Below are positions 9,463 to 17,737 of a stretch of 64,000 nucleotides of DNA, one piece after another; position 1 is the first letter of the stretch, and each line of letters begins with the position of its first letter. A program made the position numbers and the translations under genes. This DNA is from Algibacter amylolyticus. GTDB taxonomy: Bacteria; Bacteroidota; Bacteroidia; Flavobacteriales; Flavobacteriaceae. Under the pieces are notes generated by a model that saw nothing but the letters and a program-made list of their open reading frames with translations, was not told the origin of the DNA and ran no database searches. The DNA lies in the NCBI RefSeq assembly GCF_014202225.1, contig NZ_JACHGE010000002.1:552636-616635 (forward strand), read 5' to 3'.

Positions 9463-10869
9463 ATGAAACAATTCAAGATTTTAAAATTAGTATTAGGTGC
9501 TTTTTTAATAAGCTGTTCAATATTAAATGTATCTGCACAGAAGAAAAATATTATTTTTCTTTTCGCAGATGATGCTGGGTATCACGATTTTGGTTTCCAA
9601 GGAAGTAAAACGTTTCCAACTCCAAACTTAGATAACTTAGCCTCTGAAGGTATGGTTTTTAATGAAGCCTACACTACAGATTCGGTTTGCGGACCATCTA
9701 GAGCCGGATTGTTAACCGGAATGTATCAACAGCGTTATGGTATTGAAGAAAATAATGTACCTGGATACATGAGTGATTCTTCTAAATTATTAGGTGACGA
9801 AATGGGCTTGCCTTTAGGGATTAATACGGTTGCAGATTATTTGAATCCATTAGGATACAAGTCGATTGTTTTAGGGAAATGGCATTTAGGTAATGCTGAT
9901 AGATATCACCCATTAAATAGAGGTTTTGATGAGTTTTATGGTTTTAGAGGTGGTGCTAGAAGTTTCTGGCCGTTAAGCTTAAAAGCAGCTTTAGATCGCC
10001 CTGAAGATAGAATGGAAAAGGGATTTGGTTTGTTTGAAGAACCAAAAAAATATTTAACAGATGCCATTGCCGATGAGGCTTGCGATTTTATGGAACGCCA
10101 TAAGGAAGATCCATTTTTTATGTATGTTTCTTTTAATGCAGTTCATTCTCCGTTGGAAGCCACCGATGAAGATTTGGCGAAAATAAAAGGTTTAACAGGA
10201 AAGCGTAAAAAGCTTGCAGCAATGACCTTGGCTCTAGATCGTGCTTGTGGTACCATTCTTAAAAAATTGAAAGCACTTGGTTTGGAAGAAAATACACTTA
10301 TTGTTTTTTCTAATGATAATGGAGGTCCAGACGGAACCGAAACATCTAATCATCCACTTAGTGGTTGTAAATCTAATTTCTTAGAAGGCGGAATACGCGT
10401 GCCTTTTATTATGAAATTACCAGGAGTAATCAAACCAAAAACAGAATACAAAAAGGCGATTAGCATGTTAGATATGGTGCCAACATTTGTAAATATTGCA
10501 GGTGGTAATGCATCCGAATTAAAAGGATTAGATGGTGTAGATTTAATGCCTTTTATCACCAAGAAAAATAATAACGCACCGCACGAAAGGTTATTTTGGA
10601 AAATTGAAAATAGGGGCGTAGTACGCGAAGGTGATTGGAAACTATTGCGTTACCCAGATCGTCCGGCAGAGCTATATAACATAGCCGAAGATATTACTGA
10701 AAATAATGATTTAGCTTTAAAACACCCAAAAAAGGTGCGTGAAATGTATAAAACATTGTTTAATTGGGAAGCTGAATTAGAACGTCCTTTATGGCAATTA
10801 AAACGCATTTACGAGGTTAATGCCGTAAAACGTATTGATGAAAAAAGAAACCCAGTATTAGATAAATAA
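9463..10869 (+). CDS. S1 formylglycine sulfatase
   Basis: A 468-residue S1 sulfatase with activation motif C76-G-P-S-R80 and metal ligands D36-D37 in FADDAGYHDFG. LGKWHLG and the late FSNDNGGPDGT are typical of the family, and the opening resembles arylsulfatase A-type members. The N-terminus is ambiguous: LISC (Cys18) could be a lipobox, while VSAQ at 23-26 could be a signal peptidase I site. It starts one base after the GH3 stop, so the two are surely co-transcribed and probably translationally coupled. Its glycan target is unknown. Confidence 0.9.
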   Translation: MKQFKILKLVLGAFLISCSILNVSAQKKNIIFLFADDAGYHDFGFQGSKTFPTPNLDNLASEGMVFNEAYTTDSVCGPSRAGLLTGMYQQRYGIEENNVPGYMSDSSKLLGDEMGLPLGINTVADYLNPLGYKSIVLGKWHLGNADRYHPLNRGFDEFYGFRGGARSFWPLSLKAALDRPEDRMEKGFGLFEEPKKYLTDAIADEACDFMERHKEDPFFMYVSFNAVHSPLEATDEDLAKIKGLTGKRKKLAAMTLALDRACGTILKKLKALGLEENTLIVFSNDNGGPDGTETSNHPLSGCKSNFLEGGIRVPFIMKLPGVIKPKTEYKKAISMLDMVPTFVNIAGGNASELKGLDGVDLMPFITKKNNNAPHERLFWKIENRGVVREGDWKLLRYPDRPAELYNIAEDITENNDLALKHPKKVREMYKTLFNWEAELERPLWQLKRIYEVNAVKRIDEKRNPVLDK

Positions 10870-10904
10870 AACTTGATTTGGTAAAAGAGAAATTCAATTT
10901 AATT

Positions 10905-12416
10905 ATGAAAAAGAACACACTATTTGTTTATTGCTATATCGTTTTTACAACGTTTGTCTTTGCTCAAGAAAAACCTAATGTTATTGTTGTTTTAGCCGAT
11001 GATATTGGACTTGGAGATATTTCATATTATCGAGGAAAACATTCTAAAAATATTATTCTTGAAACACCAAATATAGATAAACTTGCAAAAGAAGGTATGG
11101 CTTTTACAGATGCGCATACACCAGCAGCATTGTGTGCACCAACGCGCTATGCAATAATGTCTGGAAATCATTGTTACAGAAGTTATGCCCCTTGGGGTGT
11201 TTGGGGTGCTTATAGGCCTTCGCCAATAGAACCAAATCAACTTACTTTAGGCAAACTCATGAAAAATGCTGGATACCAAACTTCTTTCTTTGGGAAATGG
11301 GGATTCGGGATGGATTTTGCAAGAAAAGATAACCCGAATGTCGTGTATGATTCGCCTCGTATTGAGCATGAATTGGATGTCGATATTTCTAAAGTGATAG
11401 ATAAAGGTCCTGTTCAAAATGGATTTGATTATAGTTTTATGTATCCTGCAGGAATACAAGCAGAGCCTTATGCTGTGTACGAAAATGGCGTGATGATGCC
11501 TTTAAATAAAGACTCAGAAATCGTGTTAATCACCCAAGAAAAAATGAGTAAGCTTAATGTTAAACTTGATAAAAAAGAAGGCTTAGGCGATAGCTATTGG
11601 AACCCTTATAATTCAGGGAAATTATTAATAGATAAGGCGGTAGGTTTTATTGAAAATGCTTCAGACGAAGATCCTTTCTTTATGTATTATTGCTCACAGG
11701 CTGTGCATTTACCGCACACACCTTCTGAAAAAATGAATGGTACCAAAATAGCAGGCACAACACCTTCTAGTCATTTAGATATGGTGAAAGAATTAGATGT
11801 ACAAATGGAAATGCTTGTTGATGCCTTGAAAAAGAAAGGTGTTTATGATAATACGTTAATCATCTTTACATCAGACAATGGTGGTTTATTAAAACCAAAA
11901 ACCATCAAATCGGGACATCAATCGAACGATATTTATAGAGGAGGTAAAAATCAAATGTACGAGGGTGGACATAGAGTTCCATTTATCGCTTGGTGGCCAA
12001 GTCAAATTAAAGCAAATACAGTTTCGAATGCTCCAATTTTAGGAATAGATATTATGGCAACTTTAGCCGATATCACAAATCAAAAAATAGAAGGAAATAA
12101 CGCTATGGATTCTTCAAGTTTGTTACCGCTTTTAAAAGGTGAAAACAAACAAGTTCATCCGTTTCTTATAACGCAATCGGGTACCGGTAAACAAACCATT
12201 ATTATAAAAGATGGTTGGAAATTAATTATTCAGCTTGATAAAAAGGACAAAACCGATCGTAATAGAATGCCATTCGCGTTGTTTAATTTAAGTAAAAACC
12301 CTACAGAAAATGAAAAGGACAACCTCATTAAAAACCCGAAATTTAAGAATAAAGTAAATGAGTTGTTTCAATTATACAATGAGACTAGGGATAGCGGGGT
12401 AATTACAAGAGCGTAA
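10905..12416 (+). CDS. S1 formylglycine sulfatase with CAPTR motif
   Basis: A 503-residue S1 sulfatase. I place the start at the ATG at 10905, which gives a clean signal peptide ending in FVFAQ; an in-frame TTG at 10878 would add nine implausible residues. The activation motif is C77-A-P-T-R81, with Thr in place of the commoner Ser, which the C-x-P-x-R rule allows. Metal ligands D32-D33 lie in LADDIGLGDIS, and FTSDNGG is the late metal-binding loop. The neighbouring sulfatase ends 35 bases upstream. Two different sulfatases in a row suggest removal of sulfate from different positions (inference). Confidence 0.9.
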   Translation: MKKNTLFVYCYIVFTTFVFAQEKPNVIVVLADDIGLGDISYYRGKHSKNIILETPNIDKLAKEGMAFTDAHTPAALCAPTRYAIMSGNHCYRSYAPWGVWGAYRPSPIEPNQLTLGKLMKNAGYQTSFFGKWGFGMDFARKDNPNVVYDSPRIEHELDVDISKVIDKGPVQNGFDYSFMYPAGIQAEPYAVYENGVMMPLNKDSEIVLITQEKMSKLNVKLDKKEGLGDSYWNPYNSGKLLIDKAVGFIENASDEDPFFMYYCSQAVHLPHTPSEKMNGTKIAGTTPSSHLDMVKELDVQMEMLVDALKKKGVYDNTLIIFTSDNGGLLKPKTIKSGHQSNDIYRGGKNQMYEGGHRVPFIAWWPSQIKANTVSNAPILGIDIMATLADITNQKIEGNNAMDSSSLLPLLKGENKQVHPFLITQSGTGKQTIIIKDGWKLIIQLDKKDKTDRNRMPFALFNLSKNPTENEKDNLIKNPKFKNKVNELFQLYNETRDSGVITRA

Positions 12417-12450
12417 TAATTTGAATAAATAGGAATAAAACTTATTTGAA

Positions 12451-13860
12451 ATGAGAGAATTTTTTAATTACAAATGGATGTTTTTTTTAGTGTTAATTGT
12501 CATAGGGATTAATGCAAATAATAGCTATTCTCAGTCAAACAATGAGGGCTGGAAAATGTTATTCAACGGTAAAAATCTAGATGGTTGGAAACAACTTAAC
12601 GGAAAAGCAGAATACAAAGTAATAAATAACGAGATTGTTGGAATCTCTACTTTAAAAACTCCAAATAGCTTTTTATGTAGTGTTGAAGAATATTCAGATT
12701 TTATTTTAGAATTTGAAGTAATTGTTGACCCAGTAGTAAATTCTGGTGTACAATTTAGATCTAAAAGTTTAGCTGAATATAATAACGGAAGAGTGCATGG
12801 CTATCAATTTGAATTAGACCCCAGTGAAAGAGCATTTAGTGGAGGGGTTTTTGAAGAAGGAAAACGTGGTTGGCTATATCCGTTATCTTTAAATGAAAAA
12901 GGTAGAAAAGCTTATAAAAATGGAATCTGGAATACTTGCAGAATTGAGGCTATTGGTAATACAATAAAAACATGGATTAATGGAGTGCAATGTGCAAATC
13001 TGGTTGATGATGATGCTGCCTCTGGCTTTATAGCATTGCAAGTACACAGTATTGGCGGCAATAAAAGCAAAGACGGAAAACAAATAAAATGGCGAAATAT
13101 TAAAATTAAAACCAACAATTTAAAAAAGGAGAGTTGGAGCCAAGACCCTCAGGTTGTCGAGCAAAGTTATTTGGTAAATACAATTACAGAAAACGAATCA
13201 CGGTTAGGGTGGCGATTACTTTGGGATGGTAAAACAAATAAAGGTTGGCGAGGTGCTAAGCGCATCGATTTCCCTAAAACCGGTTGGGAAATTAAAGAGG
13301 GTGTTTTAAGTGTTCTTGCTACAGATGGAGCGGAGTCAACAGGTCCCGGAGATATTATTACAGAAGATCTATTTAGTAGTTTTGAATTAGAATTGGAGTT
13401 TAGAATTACTGAAGGTGCAAATAGCGGAATTAAGTATTTTGTAAATCCAGAACTTAATAAAGGTAAAGGATCTGCCATTGGTTGCGAGTTTCAAATTCTA
13501 GATGATAAAAATCATCCTGATGCTAAGGCGGGCGTTAATGGTAATAGAACCGTTGGTTCTCTGTATGATTTGATAACTGCTGAAGGATTAACAATTGCAG
13601 GTAGAAAAAAAGTTTTTAAAGGTGTTGGCAATTGGAACAAAGCTAGAATTGTAGTTAAAGATGGTAAGGTAGAACATTGGTTAAATAATGAAAAAGTTAT
13701 AGAATACGATAGATTCTCCCAAATGTTTAAAGCACTTGTGGCATACAGCAAGTACAAAAACTGGGAAAATTTTGGACAATGGTCAGCGGGACATATTTTG
13801 TTGCAAGACCACGGAAATACAGTAAACTTCAGAAGTATTAAAATAAGAGAGTTCAATTAA
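12451..13860 (+). CDS. Tandem DUF1080 (3-keto-disaccharide hydrolase-type) protein
   Basis: A 469-residue exported protein with a signal peptide (through SYSQ) and two DUF1080 domains: about 30-205 (GWKMLFNGKNLDGWKQL, then SGVQFRSKS, YQFELDPS) and about 255-468 (GWRLLWDGKTNKGWRG, then SGIKYFV, CEFQILDD). DUF1080 is a concanavalin-like fold named 3-keto-disaccharide hydrolase in Pfam; characterised members act on glycosides already oxidised at C3. The next two genes encode Gfo/Idh/MocA oxidoreductases of the type that makes such 3-keto sugars, which supports this role. Two domains in one chain could provide two specificities or one catalytic and one binding unit. The actual substrate is unknown. 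Confidence 0.75.
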   Translation: MREFFNYKWMFFLVLIVIGINANNSYSQSNNEGWKMLFNGKNLDGWKQLNGKAEYKVINNEIVGISTLKTPNSFLCSVEEYSDFILEFEVIVDPVVNSGVQFRSKSLAEYNNGRVHGYQFELDPSERAFSGGVFEEGKRGWLYPLSLNEKGRKAYKNGIWNTCRIEAIGNTIKTWINGVQCANLVDDDAASGFIALQVHSIGGNKSKDGKQIKWRNIKIKTNNLKKESWSQDPQVVEQSYLVNTITENESRLGWRLLWDGKTNKGWRGAKRIDFPKTGWEIKEGVLSVLATDGAESTGPGDIITEDLFSSFELELEFRITEGANSGIKYFVNPELNKGKGSAIGCEFQILDDKNHPDAKAGVNGNRTVGSLYDLITAEGLTIAGRKKVFKGVGNWNKARIVVKDGKVEHWLNNEKVIEYDRFSQMFKALVAYSKYKNWENFGQWSAGHILLQDHGNTVNFRSIKIREFN

Positions 13861-13874
13861 ATTAAATCAATAAT

Positions 13875-15194
13875 ATGGAATCGTCTAGACGAAAATTTAT
13901 AAAGCAAACGGCTATGGGAACAATGGGGACTCTTATTGTTCCTCAGTTAAGTTTTGGTAAAAATATATTTAATGCAAACGAAACTATAAATGTTGCTGTT
14001 ATTGGTGTAAGAAGTAGAGCCAAATCTTTAACTCAAGCTATACATAAATATGAGTATGCTAAAATTATATATACATGCGACGTTGATGATGACGTAATTG
14101 ATGAACACAACATTTTTTTACAAAAGAATATTGGTTACGTGCCTAAAGTAGAAAAAGACTTTAGGAAAATTTTAGATGATAAAGATGTAGATGCTGTATT
14201 TATTGCCACACCAGAGCATTGGCATGCTCCAATGGCAATTATGGCATTACAAGCAGGTAAACATGTTTATGTTGAAAAACCATGTAGCCATAATCCTCAT
14301 GAAAATGAATTATTAGTTGCTGCCCAAAGGAAATATAAAAAAATAGTTCAAATGGGTAACCAACAGCGTTCTGCTCAATCTAGTGCATTAGCTGTTAAAG
14401 AGATAAAAGAAGGTGTTATTGGTAACGTATACAAAGGCGAAGCCTATTATTCTGCGAATAGAGGTTCTATAGGGACTGGTAAATTAGTTGATGTTCCTAA
14501 AACTCTCAATTGGGATTTATGGCAAGGACCAGCACCAAGGGAAGCTTTTAGAGATAATGTACATCCTTATAATTGGCATTGGTTTAAATCTTGGGGAACT
14601 GGTGAAATCCATAATAATGGAACACATGAGATTGATATATGTCGTTGGGCATTAGGTGTCGATCTTCCAAATAAAGTAACTTCCTTTGGAGGGAAATATA
14701 CATTTGATGATGATTGGCAATTTCCAGACAATCAAGAAGTAACTTACCAATATGATGATAAATTAATTACATGGACAGGACATAGCAGAGGTAAAATTCA
14801 ACCTAGTCAACCAGGTCGTGGAGCATCAATTTACGGTAGCAAAGGTGTTATAACATTAAGTAGAAATAATTATAAATTGTTTGGTTTAGACGGGGAATTA
14901 ATAAAAACTGTTGATGAAAAAGTTAAAAGTGAAACTACTAATACCGTTGGTGGTGGTGGTTTGGATGTCACACATATTGCTAACTTTTTTAATGCCATTC
15001 GTTTAGGGGAGAAACTAAATGCTCCTATCGAAGATGCAAGTATAAGCACCATGATGTGCCATTTGGGTAACATTGCGCAAGATGTAGGTGAAACTATTAA
15101 CATCGATCCCAAAACAGGCAAAATAGAAGGTAATAAAAGAGCCATGAAAAATTGGAAAAGGGATTATGAAAAAGGATGGGAACCAAAATTATAG
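13875..15194 (+). CDS. Tat-exported Gfo/Idh/MocA oxidoreductase
   Basis: A 439-residue NAD(P)-dependent sugar oxidoreductase. The N-terminus has a textbook Tat motif, SRRKFIK at residues 4-10, so it should be exported already folded with its cofactor. The Rossmann segment starts at INVAVIGVRSRAKSL. VYVEKPCS carries the family Lys of the EKP motif, and NNGTHEIDICRW matches the catalytic His/Asp region. Members oxidise or reduce a sugar hydroxyl, and several exported ones make 3-keto-glycosides. It starts 14 bases after the tandem DUF1080 gene and ends 4 bases before a second oxidoreductase, so the three form one unit. Direction and substrate are inferred. Confidence 0.85.
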   Translation: MESSRRKFIKQTAMGTMGTLIVPQLSFGKNIFNANETINVAVIGVRSRAKSLTQAIHKYEYAKIIYTCDVDDDVIDEHNIFLQKNIGYVPKVEKDFRKILDDKDVDAVFIATPEHWHAPMAIMALQAGKHVYVEKPCSHNPHENELLVAAQRKYKKIVQMGNQQRSAQSSALAVKEIKEGVIGNVYKGEAYYSANRGSIGTGKLVDVPKTLNWDLWQGPAPREAFRDNVHPYNWHWFKSWGTGEIHNNGTHEIDICRWALGVDLPNKVTSFGGKYTFDDDWQFPDNQEVTYQYDDKLITWTGHSRGKIQPSQPGRGASIYGSKGVITLSRNNYKLFGLDGELIKTVDEKVKSETTNTVGGGGLDVTHIANFFNAIRLGEKLNAPIEDASISTMMCHLGNIAQDVGETINIDPKTGKIEGNKRAMKNWKRDYEKGWEPKL

Positions 15195-15198
15195 GTAA

Positions 15199-16380
15199 AT
15201 GAATAGAAGAAAGTTTATACATCAAGGAGGTTTAGTTTCCTTGGGTCTTTTAGCAGGGACATCGACTCTTAAAGCTTTTCAGTTTAATGGTTTTTCTAAA
15301 GAAACTATTAATATTGGAGTTATTGGAACGGGAGGGAGAGGTATTGGTCAAACATCATTAATCAATAAAATAGAAAACCTTGAGGTAGTTGCTGTTTGCG
15401 ATATTCTTCCTTTTAGGTTAAAAGAAGGACTTAAAGCCACTAAAAATACAGCAAAAGCTTATACAAAATACAATGATTTAATAAATGATAAAAATGTTGA
15501 TGCCGTTTTAATTGCCACACCATTTAGTGAGCACTACAAAATGGCTATGGATGCGTTGAATGCTGATAAACATGTTTATTGTGAAAAAACTATGGCAAAA
15601 GGGTTGGTAGAATCGGAAAACCTTGTGTCTAAAGTATCAACAACCAATTTAATTTTTCAAGCCGGACATCAATATCATAGTTCAAGATTATATACTCACG
15701 TTGTTGGTATGTTGAAAGAAGATGTAATCGGCAATATAAAATCTTTTGAATGCCGATGGTATAGAAAAGGTGACTGGAGAAAACCAATACCAGAAACAAA
15801 ATATGAAAAAAACGTAAATTGGAGAATGTACAGAGAATTTTCAGGTGGTTTAACGGCTGAATTAAGTTCGCATCAAATAGATTTTGTGAATTGGGTATTA
15901 GATGAAAACCCAAAGAAAATAATGGGAACAGGTGGCGTTAATTTTTGGAATGATGGAAGAGAAACATTTGATAATACGCATCTTATTTTTGAATATCCTA
16001 GTGGGGTAAAAGCCCAATTTAAGTGTCTTACAAGTAATATTCCTGGAGGCTATCAGATAAAAGTAATCGGAGATAAAGGTGTTATTACACTTACTACAAA
16101 TAAAGCTTGGATAAATTATTATAAGAAACCAGAAAAAGTAAATTATGCCGATGTTGATGGTGTATCAGGTGCCACTGTTCCAAAAGATTATAATGATGAA
16201 AAGGGAACACCAATTAATGTGGTGCATTCAAATCCAAGTGAGCAAGCATTAATAGATTTTAAAGAATCTATTTTTAATAATAAACAGCCTATTTCTAATG
16301 TAGAAACGGGAGCTAATACTGCAAAGGCAGTACAATTGGCTATAGATGCTATGTTAACAGGGAAAGTACAGTATTGGTAG
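15199..16380 (+). CDS. Second Tat-exported Gfo/Idh/MocA oxidoreductase
   Basis: A 393-residue paralogue with Tat motif NRRKFIHQ at residues 2-9 and the hydrophobic stretch LVSLGLLAG. The dinucleotide-binding loop is GVIGTGGRGIGQ. The usual EKP is EKT here (HVYCEKTMAKG). AELSSHQIDFVNWVL is the expected catalytic His/Asp helix. It differs clearly from its neighbour, so the pair may act on different sugars or may oxidise and then reduce the same one around the hydrolase step. A 105-base gap separates it from the cytochrome peroxidase gene. Confidence 0.85.
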   Translation: MNRRKFIHQGGLVSLGLLAGTSTLKAFQFNGFSKETINIGVIGTGGRGIGQTSLINKIENLEVVAVCDILPFRLKEGLKATKNTAKAYTKYNDLINDKNVDAVLIATPFSEHYKMAMDALNADKHVYCEKTMAKGLVESENLVSKVSTTNLIFQAGHQYHSSRLYTHVVGMLKEDVIGNIKSFECRWYRKGDWRKPIPETKYEKNVNWRMYREFSGGLTAELSSHQIDFVNWVLDENPKKIMGTGGVNFWNDGRETFDNTHLIFEYPSGVKAQFKCLTSNIPGGYQIKVIGDKGVITLTTNKAWINYYKKPEKVNYADVDGVSGATVPKDYNDEKGTPINVVHSNPSEQALIDFKESIFNNKQPISNVETGANTAKAVQLAIDAMLTGKVQYW

Positions 16381-16485
16381 TTGATTTTAAAATTCAATTC
16401 AATTTATACTAGTAATTTTTCTGCTTGTATTTTTATGGATTCAGTGTTGAACTACTTTTAAAGTAACAATTTAATTTAAGTATTA

Positions 16486-17655
16486 ATGAAACGCCATATT
16501 AACATTTATCTTATCTTTTTGATTGTTTTTAGTGGTTGTAACAATTCAACTAAAAAAAACATAAAGGAGCTCATAGAACCTGATAATGATGGTTATATCC
16601 CCTTGCCTGAAAATGTTTTAGAACCTCGAGATAATATTTCTAATCCCGATAAAGTTAAATTAGGTAAATTGCTTTTTTACGATCCTATTTTATCTGGAAA
16701 TAAAGATGTGTCGTGTGCTACGTGCCATCATCCTGAATTTGGCTTTGCAGAACCTTTAGATCTTTCTATCGGTGCAAATGGTAAAGGTTTAGGTTTTACA
16801 AGGAAATTTAACGAGCCTAACCACATTCCTTTTGTAAAAAGAAATGCGCATACTATTTTAAATACGGCATTTAATGGAATAGATCTTCAAGGTATATATA
16901 GTTCAAATGACGCACCGATGTTTTGGGATAATAGAGCGGAAGGATTGGAGGCGCAAGCATTATTACCTATAGAAACATTAGAAGAAATGCGGGGTGATAA
17001 GATTTCTGAGCATGATATATTGAATGTTGTTGTAGCGCGATTAAAAGAAATTCCAGAATATGTTACTTTATTCGAAAAGGCATTTAAGAGTAATAATGCT
17101 ATTGATAAAGTTAATTTAGGGAAAGCTATTGCGGCGTTTGAAAGAACGTTAATTACACCAAATTCAAGGTTTGATAAGTATGTTCAAGGTGATGAAAACG
17201 CTTTGTCTATGGCTGAAAAAGATGGTTTCGAATTATTTAAAGCAACCAAATGCAATTTATGCCATAACGGGCCTATGTTTTCTGATTATAAAACTCATAT
17301 TTTAGGTGTTGTAGATAATGAGAAATTACTGTTCTCCGATGGTGGAGTAGATAGTACCTACGCTTTTAGAACACCAAGTTTAAGAAATTTGAGATATACA
17401 GCGCCTTACATGCACAATGGTAAATTAAAAGATTTACAGGCCGTTTTAGAGTTTTATGAGGATATTTCTAACGGACCTTCTAAAAACAATCATGTTCCAA
17501 CAAAACATATCGATTCTTTAGCTAAGCAAGTCAATATAAAGGTTATGGACATGAGCTTAATTATTTCATTTTTGAATAGTTTAAATTCCGAAGATTTTGA
17601 TAAAGACATACCAGAACAAGTTCCAAGTGGACTTCCGGTAGGAGGTGATATATAA
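16486..17655 (+). CDS. Di-heme cytochrome c peroxidase (MauG/CCP family) lipoprotein
   Basis: A 389-residue lipoprotein (lipobox FSGC, Cys18) with two c-type heme sites: C77-A-T-C80-H81 and C256-N-L-C259-H260. Family landmarks are LGKLLFYDPILSGNKDVSC, AFERTLITPNSRFDKY and FRTPSLRNLRYTAPYMHNG. Such proteins reduce peroxide with electrons from small cytochromes, or perform MauG-like oxidations. They work in the periplasm, where the Tat-exported oxidoreductases just upstream should also be. Co-location suggests an electron-transfer or peroxide-removal link with them, but nothing in the sequence proves it. It ends the plus-strand cluster and faces a convergent gene. Confidence 0.88.
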   Translation: MKRHINIYLIFLIVFSGCNNSTKKNIKELIEPDNDGYIPLPENVLEPRDNISNPDKVKLGKLLFYDPILSGNKDVSCATCHHPEFGFAEPLDLSIGANGKGLGFTRKFNEPNHIPFVKRNAHTILNTAFNGIDLQGIYSSNDAPMFWDNRAEGLEAQALLPIETLEEMRGDKISEHDILNVVVARLKEIPEYVTLFEKAFKSNNAIDKVNLGKAIAAFERTLITPNSRFDKYVQGDENALSMAEKDGFELFKATKCNLCHNGPMFSDYKTHILGVVDNEKLLFSDGGVDSTYAFRTPSLRNLRYTAPYMHNGKLKDLQAVLEFYEDISNGPSKNNHVPTKHIDSLAKQVNIKVMDMSLIISFLNSLNSEDFDKDIPEQVPSGLPVGGDI

Positions 17656-17696
17656 GATGTTTATCGTTTTCTTATTGTTGAAATATCATTTAAAAC

Positions 17697-17720
17697 TAGG
17701 GTTACCATTTAGCAACCCTA
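17697..17720. terminator. Hairpin between convergent genes
   Basis: TAGGGTT (17697-17703) pairs with AACCCTA (17714-17720) across a 10-base loop, between the peroxidase stop at 17655 and the convergent beta-helix stop at 17738. The stem is short and has no long T run, so it is only a moderate terminator candidate. Confidence 0.45.
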
Positions 17721-17737
17721 ATTGTAAACTTTATCAT

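Noticed and set aside
10878-10904. TTG start nine codons before the sulfatase ATG
   Set aside because: It would put charged residues before a complete signal peptide that starts at the ATG at 10905.
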